Source: an uncultured Clostridium sp. (lineage in GTDB: Bacteria; Bacillota; Clostridia; TANB77; CAG-508). From it: a stretch of DNA of 13,038 nucleotides. Below are positions 12,066 through 13,038 of this stretch, in pieces; the stretch's first letter is position 1, and the number at the start of each line of letters is the position of its first letter. The DNA lies in the NCBI GenBank assembly GCA_947426875.1, contig CANEFU010000011.1, forward strand, positions 1-13,038, read 5' to 3'. The notes below the pieces were generated by a model. That model was not told the origin of the DNA. It saw only the letters and a program-made list of their open reading frames with translations, and searched no databases. Position numbers and translations under genes: made by a program.

Positions 12066-13038
12066 TTATTCTTCTTCGTCGTCTTCTTCACTACTTGGTA
12101 GTTCTTCACCAAGACTTTGTTCAAAAGCTTTTGCAAAGTCCTCTCTTACTTTTGCTTCTACTTCTTCTAAGACTTCTGGATTCTCTTTTAAATACTTTTT
12201 AACATTTTCTCTTCCTTGACCAATTCTATCTCCATTATAGCTAAACCATGAGCCTGCTTTTTCTATAATGTCCAAATTAACAGCCATATCCAAAATATTA
12301 CCTGCTTTTGAAATTCCTTCTCCATAAACAATGTCAAATTCTGCTTCTCTAAATGGTGGTGCTACTTTATTTTTTACTACTTTAACACGTGCACGACTTC
12401 CTTTAAATTCTCCATCTTGTTTAATGTTTTCTATTTTTCTAATATCCATTCTTACTGATGCATAGAATTTTAAAGCTCTTCCTCCTGTTGTTGTTTCTGG
12501 ATTTCCAAACATAACTCCAATTTTTTCTCTTAATTGGTTAATAAAAATTAATACCGTTTTGGTTTTGTTTAAAGCTCCTGCTAATTTTCTTAGTGCTTGT
12601 GACATAAGTCTTGCTTGTAGACCCATATGAGAATCTCCCATATCACCATCAATTTCTGCTTTTGGTACTAAGGCTGCTACTGAGTCTACTACAATAACAT
12701 CTAATGCTCCACTTCTAACTAAGCTTTCTGTAATTTCTAATGCCTGTTCTCCTGTATCTGGTTGTGATACAATTAAGTTGTCAATATCTACTCCTAATTT
12801 CTTAGCATATACAGGGTCTAATGCATGCTCTGCATCAATAAAAGCTGCTTCTCCTCCCATTTTTTGCGCTTCTGCAACTATATGTAATGCTAATGTTGTT
12901 TTTCCGGAAGATTCTGGTCCATAAACTTCTATAATTCTTCCTCTTGGAACGCCTCCAATTCCCAATGCAATATCAAGACTTAATGCTCCTGTTGGTATCG
13001 CTTCTATTTCCATTGCTTTAAATTCTCCGTAATTTCAT
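12066..13038 (-). CDS. recA: Recombinase RecA, 5' end outside the window, +1 frameshift at CGG
   Basis: RecA, the ATP-dependent strand-exchange protein and SOS coprotease activator. Walker A is GPESSGKTT, Walker B is DVIVVDSVAAL, followed by GDSHMGLQARLMSQALRK and the L2 loop with NQLREKIGVMFGNPETTTGGRALKFY. The C-terminus ends in the acidic tail SSEEDDEEE. 323 residues are visible after recoding. The first visible bases read ATG AAA TTA CGG AGA ATT TAA, which stops; skipping the C gives MKLGEFKAMEIEAIPTGALSLD, the family sequence around the conserved KLGE. RecA normally has some 20-30 residues before MKLGE, lying beyond 13038. Starting instead at Met 13013 would drop the N-terminal helix and the strand used for filament contacts. 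recX lies beyond hicAB on the same strand. Confidence 0.95.
13027..13029 (-). other. Recoding site: +1 shift at CGG in recA
   Basis: Context ATG AAA TTA CGG AGA ATT TAA. The unshifted frame ends three codons after CGG. Skipping the C gives ATG AAA TTA GGA GAA TTT AAA GCA ATG, i.e. MKLGEFKAM, joining the main RecA frame. The Gly of KLGE is highly conserved in bacterial RecA, so both the register and the residue at this site are well defined. Confidence 0.88.

Noticed and set aside
6502..13029. CGG reassigned to another amino acid as a normal three-base codon
   Set aside because: Reassignment would keep the frame. Here one base too many is present at every site, and the family sequence returns only after skipping it.
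6502..13029. Random sequencing errors
   Set aside because: Not excluded without reads, but random errors would not all insert a C directly before a Gly codon, and other GG-containing contexts in the window, including many GGA codons, are unaffected.
1..13038. tRNA, rRNA, CRISPR, riboswitch or transposase
   Set aside because: Looked for cloverleaf ends, regular direct repeats, long structured leaders and transposase-like frames; none was seen.

Overview
This is an AT-rich window whose gene content fits a low-GC, spore-forming Firmicute of the Clostridia, probably an uncultured gut lineage. The basis is a GerW sporulation protein, an ScpA - DUF2953 - GerW block, a zinc-type ribosomal protein L31, a MecA_N-type class B PBP and a DacF-type carboxypeptidase. 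Two pilin-like proteins also start with the GITLIALVITIIVLLILAG helix common in such genomes. The clade call is inference.

Layout. 1-2899: a pilin-like gene and a class B PBP, both on minus. 3064-3738: an unrecognised plus-strand gene ending at a terminator. 3780-4223: rpmE and a 54-aa membrane protein (minus). 4329-6371: a VanW-domain protein and a D,D-carboxypeptidase (plus). 6414-7637: a second pilin-like gene (minus), readable only with three +1 shifts. 7819-8670: a Cof-type HAD phosphatase (minus). 8789-11248: recX, scpA, DUF2953 and gerW, transcribed leftward in that order. 11311-11931: a hicAB toxin-antitoxin pair under its own promoter and operator. 12066-13038: recA, whose 5' end lies outside the window.

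Main observation. I found five in-frame CGG codons in the real genes, and every one coincides with a +1 frameshift: recA (13027-13029), hicA (11779-11781) and the second pilin gene three times (7524-7526, 7451-7453, 6502-6504). At each site, skipping the C of CGG so that the next codon is GGN restores the family sequence exactly: RecA MKLGE, HicA NPIPIGTLKNIEKQAN, pilin ILGKANTAK, AVLGSYGTDG and GFRPIVRL. Without the shift each frame stops 2-11 codons later. Reading by eye, I found no CGG as an ordinary codon in the other genes (about 3,500 codons), while CGA, CGC and CGT are used for Arg. The simplest reading is that CGG has no normal Arg meaning here and CGGN is decoded as one Gly, either by a four-base-reading tRNA-Gly or by an A-site-driven +1 shift at an undecodable codon. 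Systematic sequence error is the main alternative, but recA should be intact, one pattern accounts for all sites, and the in-window pilin paralogue confirms one site.

Elsewhere there are clear sigma-A promoters, several hairpin terminators, a HicB-type operator inside the hicAB promoter, a 25-bp-arm palindrome at 7735-7788 and a palindrome at the predicted start site of the small membrane gene. No gene-free stretch reaches 300 bases. I saw no tRNA, rRNA, CRISPR array, transposase or integrase.
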